The position numbers were made by a program, and so were the translations under genes. Shown in pieces: positions 24,817-33,097 of a stretch of DNA of 60,274 nt (positions within the stretch are counted from its first letter, which is position 1; each line of letters opens with the position of its first letter). Source of the DNA: Haloferacaceae archaeon B1-Br10_E2g22 (lineage in GTDB: Archaea > Halobacteriota > Halobacteria > Halobacteriales > Haloferacaceae); assembly GCA_001563795.1 (NCBI GenBank), contig LKML01000003.1, positions 1 to 60,274 on the forward strand, written 5' to 3'. Below the pieces are notes generated by a model. The model saw nothing but the letters and a program-made list of their open reading frames with translations. It did not search any database and was not told the DNA's origin.

Positions 24817-25971
24817 ATGCGAACAGTCGACGCAGCCGGCCTGCAGATCGGCGACGACCACCCCCCGCGAATCATGGGCGTGTTGAACGTGAGTTCCGAA
24901 TCACCGTACAAACCGAGTGTGTTCAACAGTCCAAGTGAGGCTGCCGAATACGTCGATCGGGAGTTGATCGACGAGGGCGCAGATATCGTCGACGTCGGCC
25001 TCGAGTCAGCCAACAAGAAGTTCGAAGTGCTCAGCGCAGCCGAGGAACTCGAGCGGCTCGATGTCGCCCTCGAGACCATCGAGAGCGTCTCAGGCGATGC
25101 CGTCTTTTCGATCGAAACACGCTACCACGAGGTCGCCGAGGCCGCCTTGCGTGGTGGGTTCGATATGGTCAACGACATCTGTGGCTTTGCAGACCCACAG
25201 ATGCCAGACGTCTGCGAAGCCTACGATGTGGCAGTGGCAAAAATGGCCTCACCACCGGATCTCGAACGACCCGGAGCTATTGCGGCTGTCGATGATATTT
25301 ATGATGCCCTCGAACTCAACGGGCTAACCGATAAAACCATCATTGATCCAGCCTTCGGCGGCTGGAGCGAGGACAAAACAATTGCCGATGACCGCGAGAC
25401 GTTCGAGCGACTCCGAGAGTTTCGAGCCTACGGCCAGCCGATGTTAGTTTCGATCAACCGGAAAAACTTCCTGCGGTCGGTTGCCGGCCGCGAGACTGAA
25501 GCGGCACTCCCCGTTTCACTGGCAGCGACTGCGATGGCGGTCGAACGCGGTGCACACGTAATCCGTACCCACGACGTAGCCGAAACACGGGATGCGGCGC
25601 TCATCGGCCATGAGTTTAGCCGGCGGCGACTACGAGAGACAGCCGGGTCGGTGGCTATCGAAGAACTTGACATAACGAACGATCGTGAGCTGCAGCGGCA
25701 TCTCGAGCAGTTCGGGGCTGCCGAGACCGAACAACTCGCCAACCGAAGTGTCGTTCACGTCTTCGAGATACAGGGTCTGGATGCTGACAGTCAAACAGCA
25801 CTCACCACCGCCGCAAACGACGCTGGCGTTGAGTGTGTCAGTCGTCCGTCTGACAGCGCTGTGATAGTCGTTGGCACGAAATCAGGCTTTGATCGGCTTA
25901 TCGAGGCGCTAAGTGGCCTCTCGGAGGAGGTTTCTACAGTGTGTGAACATATTAGTAATGCGTGCTGTTAA
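24817..25971 (+). CDS. folP: Dihydropteroate synthase
   Basis: Joins a pterin diphosphate to p-aminobenzoate (or an equivalent) in folate/methanopterin-type cofactor synthesis. The TIM barrel (residues 1-270) shows the signatures MGVLNVSSESPYKPS, DIVDVGLESAN, VNDICGF and HVIRTHDVAETRDA. An extra C-terminal region of about 110 residues (ITNDRELQRH to the end) is not part of the core fold and may be a second, unknown domain. It is followed after 143 bp by mptE, which makes the pterin diphosphate substrate. Confidence 0.93.
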   Translation: MRTVDAAGLQIGDDHPPRIMGVLNVSSESPYKPSVFNSPSEAAEYVDRELIDEGADIVDVGLESANKKFEVLSAAEELERLDVALETIESVSGDAVFSIETRYHEVAEAALRGGFDMVNDICGFADPQMPDVCEAYDVAVAKMASPPDLERPGAIAAVDDIYDALELNGLTDKTIIDPAFGGWSEDKTIADDRETFERLREFRAYGQPMLVSINRKNFLRSVAGRETEAALPVSLAATAMAVERGAHVIRTHDVAETRDAALIGHEFSRRRLRETAGSVAIEELDITNDRELQRHLEQFGAAETEQLANRSVVHVFEIQGLDADSQTALTTAANDAGVECVSRPSDSAVIVVGTKSGFDRLIEALSGLSEEVSTVCEHISNACC

Positions 25972-25980
25972 GAGAAAACT

Positions 25981-26098
25981 TATGCCGGATGGTTCTAAAT
26001 CGAACAATGGACGCCGGAGGGGTATGCGGGTAGGGGTACTTGATGCCCATCCGGCCCATACAATATTACAACTCGTGAGCCGTAGGCTTTTGGGCTCA
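25981..26098 (+). ncRNA. Two-hairpin structured spacer between folP and mptE
   Basis: The 143-bp spacer contains a long hairpin: GCCGGATGG (25984-25992) with CCATCCGGC (26047-26055). An outer TATG/CATA (25981-25984, 26057-26060) can extend an alternative register. A second 6-bp hairpin follows, TGAGCC/GGCTCA (26076-26098), ending 17 nt before the mptE ATG. An ACA trinucleotide at 26060-26062 follows the first stem, reminiscent of an H/ACA guide. A cis-acting leader for mptE is equally possible. No credible coding frame explains the pairing. Confidence 0.4.
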
Positions 26099-26114
26099 AC
26101 TCGAACAAAGACCA

Positions 26115-26831
26115 ATGGACAGTAGCATCCCGTTTGCCGAATTCGAACCCATCTACGAGGCAATCCTCGCAGACCTCGGCTTCGAGCGGACTGCCGACGA
26201 GCAGGCCCGTGAGATAGCCGCCAAGTTCGCCCAAGAGTTCGACGAGCGTCGGCTCACAGCTCTCGAGGGTGGGCGTGTGGCGATTGTCGGAGCCGCACCG
26301 TCCCTAAAGGCGGAGCTTCGGGCGTTCGACGAATCAGCGGTCGACGCTATCGTCGCCGCCTCAACGGCCGTCGACACCCTAGCCGACCACGGAATTACGG
26401 TCGATCTGATGGTGACAGACTTGGATAAAAACACCGAGACGGCCCGAGTGTTGAGCCACTCGGAAACGCCTGTGGCAGCCCACGCCCACGGTGATAACAT
26501 TCCGGCTCTCGAGACGTGGCTGCCGAAGTTCGATCTCGACTGGACGCTGGTGACGACACAGACAGCACCACAACGGGCCGTCGAAAACCCCGGTGGCTTT
26601 AGCGACGGCGACCGGGCAGCATTTATTGCTCACGCGTTTGGGGCCGACGAGTTGCAATTTATCGGCTGGCAGTTCGACGATCCATCCGTTGGCCCGCTCA
26701 AAGCTCGCAAACTCCGATGGGCCGAACACCTGCTTTTTTGGCTCGAGCGTCGACGCGGCGAGCGATTTGCGGTGTTGGACGAAAGACGTGAGGCGTTGGT
26801 CGAAGACCTCACACAGCTTTCGACCGCCTGA
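26115..26831 (+). CDS. mptE: 6-hydroxymethyl-7,8-dihydropterin pyrophosphokinase MptE
   Basis: A DUF115-family archaeal enzyme that diphosphorylates 6-hydroxymethyl-dihydropterin, unrelated to bacterial FolK. The 238-residue length is typical. Recognisable blocks are VAIVGAAPSL near residue 55, DAIVAASTAVDTLADHGI, the metal-binding VTDLDKN near residue 100, AHAHGDNI, and the C-terminal KARKLRWAEHLLFWLE. Its product is the FolP substrate, and the two genes are neighbours on the same strand. Confidence 0.92.
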   Translation: MDSSIPFAEFEPIYEAILADLGFERTADEQAREIAAKFAQEFDERRLTALEGGRVAIVGAAPSLKAELRAFDESAVDAIVAASTAVDTLADHGITVDLMVTDLDKNTETARVLSHSETPVAAHAHGDNIPALETWLPKFDLDWTLVTTQTAPQRAVENPGGFSDGDRAAFIAHAFGADELQFIGWQFDDPSVGPLKARKLRWAEHLLFWLERRRGERFAVLDERREALVEDLTQLSTA

Positions 26832-26912
26832 GGCCGCTTGGGCTGAACCCGAATCTTCCAGTCGTCAGCTAGCTTCCAAAACGTTCCTTACGAACGCCCA
26901 CGTTGTGTACGT

Positions 26913-28340
26913 ATGCAACTACACTGGCACCGTCGTGACCTGCGAGGGTCGGACAATCGCGCACTGACTGCGGCGAGCGAGGCTGCCGAGGCTGACTCCG
27001 ACGGCAGTGTTGTCGCGCTGTTTGTGTTCGATCCGGGCGTCCTCAAGCATGCAGGCTCGCCACGTGTGTCGTATCTCCTCGAGTCACTGGCTGAACTCCG
27101 TCAGTGGTACCGCGAACGCGGCGGCGAACTCCTCGTGCGGCGTGGCGACCCCGAAATCGTCGTTCCTGAGATGGCCGAAGCTATCAAAGCCGACCGCGTG
27201 GTCTGGAACCGCGATTATTCGGGACTCGCCCGCAAGCGCGATGCTCGCGTTCGAACAGCACTCAACGACATCGGAATCTCTCGAGCGTCGTTTCATGATG
27301 CGATCTGTCACGAACCGGGGTCGATCACGACAAACCAAGGCGAGCCCTACTCGGTGTTTACCTACTTCGGTCGCAAATGGCACGACCGACATAAGGACGC
27401 CCCGTACCCAGCACCCGACGCCGATGTGTTGGCCGACGCCGAACGGCTCGCTGTGGAGGCTGGTGACCTGCCAACGCTTGCTGAGTTAGGTTTCGACGAA
27501 CCCGAAGCCGACCTGCTGGCGGCCGGTACCGAGGCGTCCCGCAGGCGACTCGAGGCGTTCTGCGAGGACGGCGTGTATCGATATGACGACGACCGTGATT
27601 ATCCCACACGGAAATCGACCTCGAGGCTGTCAGCGGATCTCAAATACGGAACAGTCGGTATCCGGGAAGTCTACTGGAAAACCGAAAGTGCCCGCGAGGA
27701 CGCAACGGAGGCCGAAGTCGAACAGATCGAAGAGTTCCAATCGCAGTTAGCCTGGCGAGAGTTCTACACACATGTCCTGTGGTTTACCCCTGAAGTCGTC
27801 TCGGAGAACTACAAGGAGTACGAAAATGAGATTGGCTGGGAGCAGGATGAAGATCTCCTGGAGGCATGGAAAGACGGCCGGACGGGCTATCCCATTGTCG
27901 ATGCCGGAATGCGACAGCTTCGGACAGAGGGGTTCATGCACAACCGCGTGCGAATGATCGTCGCCTCGTTTCTGACAAAGGATCTGCTGATCGACTGGCG
28001 TGAGGGCTACGACTGGTTCCGCAAAAAGTTGGTCGACCACGATACGGCCAACGACAACGGCGGCTGGCAGTGGGCGGCCTCGACAGGAACTGACGCCCAG
28101 CCTTACTTCCGGATTTTCAATCCGATGACCCAGGGCGAACGCTACGACCCTAATGCTGAGTATATAAAGAAGTACGTCGAGGAGTTGGCCGAGACCGATC
28201 CCGAAGTTATCCACAACTGGCATGAGGCCTCGTTGACCCAGCGACGAAACGCCGCCCCGGAGTATCCCGATCCGATTGTCGATCACAGCAAGCGACGCGA
28301 AAAGGCACTGGCGATGTTTGAGGCCGCCCGCGGCGAGTGA
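26913..28340 (+). CDS. phr: Deoxyribodipyrimidine photolyase (cryptochrome/photolyase family)
   Basis: Light-driven repair of UV pyrimidine dimers. The 475-residue protein has an N-terminal antenna-binding Rossmann domain (MQLHWHRRDLRGSDNRAL) and a C-terminal FAD domain. Key motifs are TRKSTSRLSADLKYG, EFQSQLAWREFYTHVLW, GMRQLRTEGFMHNRVRM and the signature NGGWQWAASTGTDAQPYFRIFNP, with the Trp residues expected for electron transfer. Length and the HNR/WQWAAS context fit a class I CPD photolyase. Monocistronic, with ATG 26913 81 nt after mptE. Confidence 0.95.
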   Translation: MQLHWHRRDLRGSDNRALTAASEAAEADSDGSVVALFVFDPGVLKHAGSPRVSYLLESLAELRQWYRERGGELLVRRGDPEIVVPEMAEAIKADRVVWNRDYSGLARKRDARVRTALNDIGISRASFHDAICHEPGSITTNQGEPYSVFTYFGRKWHDRHKDAPYPAPDADVLADAERLAVEAGDLPTLAELGFDEPEADLLAAGTEASRRRLEAFCEDGVYRYDDDRDYPTRKSTSRLSADLKYGTVGIREVYWKTESAREDATEAEVEQIEEFQSQLAWREFYTHVLWFTPEVVSENYKEYENEIGWEQDEDLLEAWKDGRTGYPIVDAGMRQLRTEGFMHNRVRMIVASFLTKDLLIDWREGYDWFRKKLVDHDTANDNGGWQWAASTGTDAQPYFRIFNPMTQGERYDPNAEYIKKYVEELAETDPEVIHNWHEASLTQRRNAAPEYPDPIVDHSKRREKALAMFEAARGE

Positions 28341-28532
28341 GGCGTGTTCGGGGATACCATTGGTGAAGCTAATCTAATTCCAGAAGTTCGATGACGACGA
28401 GTTGGTTTCTGTTCCGCACTGAGTTCGCCAAAGCTGGATTTCGTACGTGTTGACCGTCACCCCTTGCGTACAGTCTACAAAAGTATTAACACACCGAAAC
28501 TTTAGGACGGATTCGACCGTTGATCAAGAGGC

Positions 28533-29138
28533 ATGACCTACGAACTCCCCGACCTCCCCTACGAGTACGACGCCCTCGAGCCGCACATTGATTCCCGCAT
28601 CATGGAACTCCACCATGACAAACACCACCAAGGCTACGTCGACGGTGCGAACGCCGCTCTCGAAGCACTGGCAGAAATGCGACAAAACGAGGAGTTCAGC
28701 GATATCAAAAGCACCAAGCGAGCCTTGGCGTTCCATCTGTCTGGCCACGTCAACCACACGATATTCTGGGAGAACATGTCTCCGGACGGTGGCGGCGAAC
28801 CCGAGGGTGCGCTTGTCGACCAGATTGAACAGGATTTCGGCTCCTACGAGGCGTTCAAATCCGAGTTCTCGGCGGCCGCAGGTGGCGTCGAAGGCTCCGG
28901 CTGGGCACTGTTGCTCCACGATGCGGCGGCCGACCAGTTGATCGTTGGCGCAACTGAGAACCACCAAAACCAGACGCCGCAGGCGACCACGCCGATCCTT
29001 GCACTCGATGTGTGGGAACACGCCTACTATCTGCAGTATGAGAACAACCGTGGTGAGTACGTTGAGAACTTCTGGAACGTCGTCGACTGGGACGACGTTG
29101 CCAATCGATTCGAACAGTGCCACGAGAAGTCGATTTAA
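28533..29138 (+). CDS. Superoxide dismutase (Fe/Mn), unusual lineage
   Basis: A 201-residue Fe/Mn SOD. Metal ligands are His27 (HHDKHHQGYV), a His in the GHVNHTIFW helix, and the Asp and His of DVWEHAYY. The IKSTKRALAFHLSGH region and the DGANAALEALAEMR helix resemble bacterial (actinobacterial-type) SODs more than the usual haloarchaeal form, which is encoded just downstream. Gene transfer or old duplication are both possible. A promoter-like CGAAACTTTA lies about 35 nt before ATG 28533. Confidence 0.93.
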   Translation: MTYELPDLPYEYDALEPHIDSRIMELHHDKHHQGYVDGANAALEALAEMRQNEEFSDIKSTKRALAFHLSGHVNHTIFWENMSPDGGGEPEGALVDQIEQDFGSYEAFKSEFSAAAGGVEGSGWALLLHDAAADQLIVGATENHQNQTPQATTPILALDVWEHAYYLQYENNRGEYVENFWNVVDWDDVANRFEQCHEKSI

Positions 29139-29308
29139 ATAACGATACAAACGCAATTTAACACGATTGCGGAAACTATTTTCCTTACGTCCGTCGGTGG
29201 GTGTTACGGGAACACATTATTTGCCGGTATTTTTTGTGCGGTGTGTTATCAAACTACTCCTCAAGCTTTAACAGCAATCGAGACAATATAGAAATAGAGG
29301 TAATACCC

Positions 29309-29908
29309 ATGAGTTACGAACTAGATCCACTTCCGTACGATTACGACGCCCTTGAACCGCACATTGACGAGCAGATCCTGAAATGGCACCACGACACCCA
29401 TCATCAGGGCTATGTCAACGGCTGGAACTCAGCCGAAGAGACGCTGGCTGACAACCGCGAAAGCGGTGAGTTCGGTTCCAGCGGCGGAGCCATCCGAAGC
29501 GTGACCCACAACTCCTCGGGTCACATTCTGCACGACCTGTTCTGGCAGAACATGTCTCCCGAAGGTGGCGACGAGCCGTCCGGCGAGCTCGCCGATCGGA
29601 TCGCCGAGGACTTCGGCTCCTATGAGGCCTGGAAAGGCGAGTTCGAAGCCGCAGCCAAAGACGCCAGTGGCTGGGCGCTGCTTGTTTATGATTCCTTCTC
29701 GAATCAGCTTCGGAACGTCGTGGTTGACAAACACGACCAGGGTGCAATCTGGGGCGGTCACCCAATCCTCGCTCTCGACGTCTGGGAGCACTCGTATTAC
29801 TACCAGTTCGGTCCGGACCGCGGTGGCTTTATTGAGGCCTTCTTCGAGGTCGTAGACTGGGACGAACCGAGCGCACGCTACGCACAGGCCGTCGAGGCAT
29901 TCGAGTAA
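29309..29908 (+). CDS. sod: Superoxide dismutase (Mn), typical haloarchaeal type
   Basis: A 199-residue SOD with the haloarchaeal signature WHHDTHHQGYVNGWNSAEETL, SSGHILHDLFWQNMSPEGG and DVWEHSYYYQF. It holds all four metal ligands. The upstream open frame (from 29201) is not homologous. ATG 29309 is preceded by AGAGGTAA, a fair ribosome-binding site. A separate 170-bp AT-rich spacer from the first SOD probably contains its own promoter, so the two isozymes can be expressed independently. The proteins differ strongly over residues 35-75. Confidence 0.95.
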   Translation: MSYELDPLPYDYDALEPHIDEQILKWHHDTHHQGYVNGWNSAEETLADNRESGEFGSSGGAIRSVTHNSSGHILHDLFWQNMSPEGGDEPSGELADRIAEDFGSYEAWKGEFEAAAKDASGWALLVYDSFSNQLRNVVVDKHDQGAIWGGHPILALDVWEHSYYYQFGPDRGGFIEAFFEVVDWDEPSARYAQAVEAFE

Positions 29909-30045
29909 GGGCAGTTCCGGTTATTTTTTGTGTCGCCACGTGCCCAGCGGTAGCTCTCGAATTCCGCGACAGACAGTTGCGAGGTGTTTCATGTGGGTGC
30001 CCGAAAGGAGGGTGGGTTTTTCTATGCCGAGTGGTATGTCAGGAT

Positions 30046-30306
30046 ATGAGGATTGGATTGTTTCGGCTTGTCCAGTTGATAGCCGGAATCTCTACGTCTG
30101 GGCCAATCTTGTACTATACGACAGTTTCCGCACAACGTGGTGAGTGGCTACTGTTTGGTGTGTTGCTTGTAGTCTCGTTGTTTGCGTTCGTACTGCCAGG
30201 CTGGCTGTTAGAACGATATATTAGCTGGGTGTTTGGCCTCAAACAGCGTGCGGTGAACTATGTGGTATCGAGACTAAAGCGGTTGTCTCCGATGAATCGG
30301 CTGTAG
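30046..30306 (+). CDS. Small membrane protein, function unknown
   Basis: An 86-residue protein with two hydrophobic helices (about residues 6-26 and 32-52) and a basic amphipathic C-terminal tail (KQRAVNYVVSRLKRL). ATG 30046 is selected because the upstream extension of the frame (from 29977) is Cys/Gly-rich and lacks sense. I do not recognise a family, although small two-span proteins of this layout are frequent in haloarchaea. Located between sod and coaBC on the same strand. Confidence 0.55.
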   Translation: MRIGLFRLVQLIAGISTSGPILYYTTVSAQRGEWLLFGVLLVVSLFAFVLPGWLLERYISWVFGLKQRAVNYVVSRLKRLSPMNRL

Positions 30307-30385
30307 TCTCTGTGTAGTGGTAGTTGACAGTCTCGAGATCCAAAGCCCGAACGACTATTTAGCCGCCGCACTTCGGATGCACTGA

Positions 30386-31558
30386 ATGCTCGAGGGTTGC
30401 AACGTCGCAGTCGGCATCACCGGCAGCATCGCCGCGGTGAAAACGGTCGAACTCGCCCACGAACTCCGACGACAGGGCGCAGCCGTCCGGGCTGTGATGA
30501 GTCCCAGCGCGAGCGGTATCATCCATCCCTGGGCTGTCGAGTTCGCCACCGAAAACGATGTCATCACTGAAATCACAGGCCGGGTCGAACACGTCGAACT
30601 GTGCGGTCGTGAGGGATGGGCAGATGTCTTTTTGATCGCACCCGCCACGGCGAACACGGTCGGTAAAATCGCCAGCGCGATTGATGATACTCCCGTGACG
30701 ACCACCGCAACAACCGCCCTCGGAGCGGACATCCCTGTCGTCATCGTCCCCGCGATGCACGAACCGATGTACGACCATCCCGGTGTCCTCGAGGCAATCG
30801 CCCACCTCGAGCAGTGGGGCATCGACTTTGTCGATCCACGAATCGAAGAACAAAAAGCAAAAATCGCCACCGAAGACACAATCATCACCGCCCTCGCCCG
30901 CGCGAGAACTGACCAGACGCTTGCGGGCCAACATGTCGTCATCACCAGCGGGGCGACCAGCGAATCAATCGATCCCATTCGTATGCTAACGAATCGCGCC
31001 TCGGGCACTACGGGCCGGGCGGTCGCCCGTGCCTGTTATATCCGGGGTGCGGAAGTCACACTGGTTCACGACGGCCCTGAGGTACAGTATGCTGAGACGG
31101 TAGCCGTCGAGAGTGCGGCCGAAATGCTCGCAGCTGTCGAAGCGCAGGCAGCCGACGCCGACGCGCTGATTTCGGCCGCAGCCATCTCGGATTACACCGT
31201 CGAGGCCGCCGCAAACAAACTCCGCTCCGGCGAACCGCGAACCCTCGAGTTAGAACCGACACCGAAGCTGCTGGATTCAATCCGGCAGGCCCACCCAGAT
31301 CTCACGATGATCGGATTCAAAGCCGAAACCTCGGGCGACGACAAAGCGTTGTTCAAGCAGGCTGCCGCACTCAGAGATCGCCTTGAGTTGGCCGCTGTCG
31401 TGGCCAACGACGCCAGTGTGATGGGTAGCGACGAGACACGCACACTGTTGGTCGAAGCGGGCACAGACGACAGCAGTGACTGTTTTGTCCTCGAGGGCTC
31501 GAAAGCCGAGTTGGGCGAGTGTGTCGCCCAGCGGTTAGCGAGCTACCTCACTACGTAG
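30386..31558 (+). CDS. coaBC: Phosphopantothenoylcysteine decarboxylase/synthetase CoaBC
   Basis: Bifunctional CoA-synthesis enzyme of 390 residues. The CoaC flavoprotein domain (1-180) starts NVAVGITGSIAAVKTVELAHELRRQGA and includes the FMN motif APATANTVGKIA and PAMHEPMYDHPGV. The CoaB domain (190-390) has VVITSGATSESIDPIRMLTNRASG, the nucleotide site, and ALISAAAISDYTVEAAANKLRSG. Catalytic residues appear intact. Its last 8 nt overlap the 3' end of the convergent Mrp operon. Confidence 0.95.
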   Translation: MLEGCNVAVGITGSIAAVKTVELAHELRRQGAAVRAVMSPSASGIIHPWAVEFATENDVITEITGRVEHVELCGREGWADVFLIAPATANTVGKIASAIDDTPVTTTATTALGADIPVVIVPAMHEPMYDHPGVLEAIAHLEQWGIDFVDPRIEEQKAKIATEDTIITALARARTDQTLAGQHVVITSGATSESIDPIRMLTNRASGTTGRAVARACYIRGAEVTLVHDGPEVQYAETVAVESAAEMLAAVEAQAADADALISAAAISDYTVEAAANKLRSGEPRTLELEPTPKLLDSIRQAHPDLTMIGFKAETSGDDKALFKQAAALRDRLELAAVVANDASVMGSDETRTLLVEAGTDDSSDCFVLEGSKAELGECVAQRLASYLTT

Positions 31559-33020
31559 TCAACATCGCCTCGATTGCCCCCTCGACAAGGAGCTGTATCT
31601 CACTGGAGAAGAACCCGAGTGTCAACCCGAGTGTCGCCCCCAGCGAGACCGCAATCAGCATACCGGTGGTGATCGACGCCCGGTCGATATCCTCGCCGGC
31701 GAACGGATGGAAGTAGATGCGGTTGATAAACGGCAGAATGTAGCCTGCAGTCAACAGCGAACTAACCAACACCAACGCGGAGACGACCCACAGTCCCTCT
31801 TCGAACGCGCCGAGAGCGATATACCACTTGCCGGCAAAGCCAACTGTCGGCGGCAGTCCGATCATCGTCACACCAAGTACGGCAAACGCTCCGGCCATGA
31901 CGGGTGCACGTTTGGCGAGGCCCGCATACTCATCGACCAGTCGGATCCCGCCGAACCGCAGGGCGAACATCCCGGCGAGAATGAAAAGCGAGGCCTTGAC
32001 GATACCGTGGCCGAAGATGTGAAGCATCGAGCCGTACAGCGCCGTTTCGTTGGCAATGCCGATTCCGATAAGGACGAGTCCGAACTGAGAGACTGTCGAA
32101 TAGGCCAACACCAGTTTGATGTGATCTTGCATCAGCGCAAAGAGGCTCCCCGCAAACAGGCTCAACAGCGCGCCGACGAGAATGACCTGTGAAATGACGG
32201 GGTTGGCCGACAAGAACTCCGGTGTAAAGACGCTGAAGGTGATCCGGGCAAACGCATACACGGCGACCGCTGGCATCAACGCCGAGATAACAGCACTAAT
32301 GCCGTCAGGTGCAGAGGCGTGAGCATCAGCCAGCCACGTATGAACCGGAAACAGCGCGATTTTGATCGCCAACCCCACGGCCATTAGGACGAACGCGGCA
32401 AGCACAACCGGGTCGCTGTAGCCTGCCTCCGGAATTCGAACTGCCAGATCCTGCATGTTCAGTGTGCCCGTGGCTGCAAAGGTGAGCGCAACCCCAAGCA
32501 GATAAAACGAGGCACCGACCGTTCCAACAAGCAGGTATTTGAACGCCGCGTAGGTCGACCACCGATACTTCGAGGAGGCGACCAGCGCGTACGATGAGAT
32601 CGCCATGATCTCGAGAAAGACATACAAGTTGAAGATGTCGCCCGTAATAACGACGCCGAGCATTCCGCCAGTCAGCAGCAGAAAGCCCGCATAGAAGGTG
32701 TTTCCACGCGGGCCGCCGATACGGGTAAAGACGAGTACACCCAGACAGATCGCCAACACGAGCAGCACCACCAGCATCGAAAACTCATCAACATAAAGTT
32801 CGATACCAAATGGTCGGGCGATACCGGCGACGAGATAGCTGATCGCACCCTGACTGTGAACCTGCATGGCGGTGGCGAGAGCCATCGCAAACGTCACCGA
32901 GACGATCGCCGCTGCAATCGGCCAACCGACATCGTCGTACCGCAGACTTGCGGCAACTGGGATGACAGCACTCAACACTGGCACAAGCACGAGCGCACCG
33001 ACAAGCCACTCCATGCTCAT
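31551..33020 (-). CDS. Mrp antiporter D-type subunit (distal copy)
   Basis: A 489-residue proton-conducting membrane subunit of the NuoN/MrpD family with about 14 helices. The essential Glu sits in NLYVFLEIMAISSY (about residue 140). The conserved Lys of helix 7 is in AVGLAIKIALFPVHTWLADAHASAPDG. LVLAYSTVSQFG and HIFGHGIVKASLFILAG are also typical. It is the last gene of the antiporter operon. Its ATG overlaps the stop of the 26-codon mini-ORF (ATGA). The 3' end runs 8 nt into coaBC. Confidence 0.92.
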   Translation of the reverse strand: MSMEWLVGALVLVPVLSAVIPVAASLRYDDVGWPIAAAIVSVTFAMALATAMQVHSQGAISYLVAGIARPFGIELYVDEFSMLVVLLVLAICLGVLVFTRIGGPRGNTFYAGFLLLTGGMLGVVITGDIFNLYVFLEIMAISSYALVASSKYRWSTYAAFKYLLVGTVGASFYLLGVALTFAATGTLNMQDLAVRIPEAGYSDPVVLAAFVLMAVGLAIKIALFPVHTWLADAHASAPDGISAVISALMPAVAVYAFARITFSVFTPEFLSANPVISQVILVGALLSLFAGSLFALMQDHIKLVLAYSTVSQFGLVLIGIGIANETALYGSMLHIFGHGIVKASLFILAGMFALRFGGIRLVDEYAGLAKRAPVMAGAFAVLGVTMIGLPPTVGFAGKWYIALGAFEEGLWVVSALVLVSSLLTAGYILPFINRIYFHPFAGEDIDRASITTGMLIAVSLGATLGLTLGFFSSEIQLLVEGAIEAMLTT

Positions 33021-33097
33021 TGTTCCTCCCGCAGCCGAGCGATTGTGTGGCTATTCGTTCCGTCCGTCGAAAGACCGTTCAGAGACATATCGATCAT
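33017..33097 (-). CDS. 26-residue mini-ORF coupled between two Mrp subunit genes
   Basis: Between the stop of the upstream subunit (33097-33099) and the start of the last one (33018-33020) lies an ORF of 26 codons. Its ATG shares the A of the preceding TGA (TGATG), and its TGA lies within the next start (ATGA). The product (MIDMSLNGLSTDGTNSHTIA...) is hydrophilic with no membrane helix. It may be a genuine microprotein, or simply keep ribosomes engaged across a gap in the coupled operon. Confidence 0.45.
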   Translation of the reverse strand: MIDMSLNGLSTDGTNSHTIARLREEQ

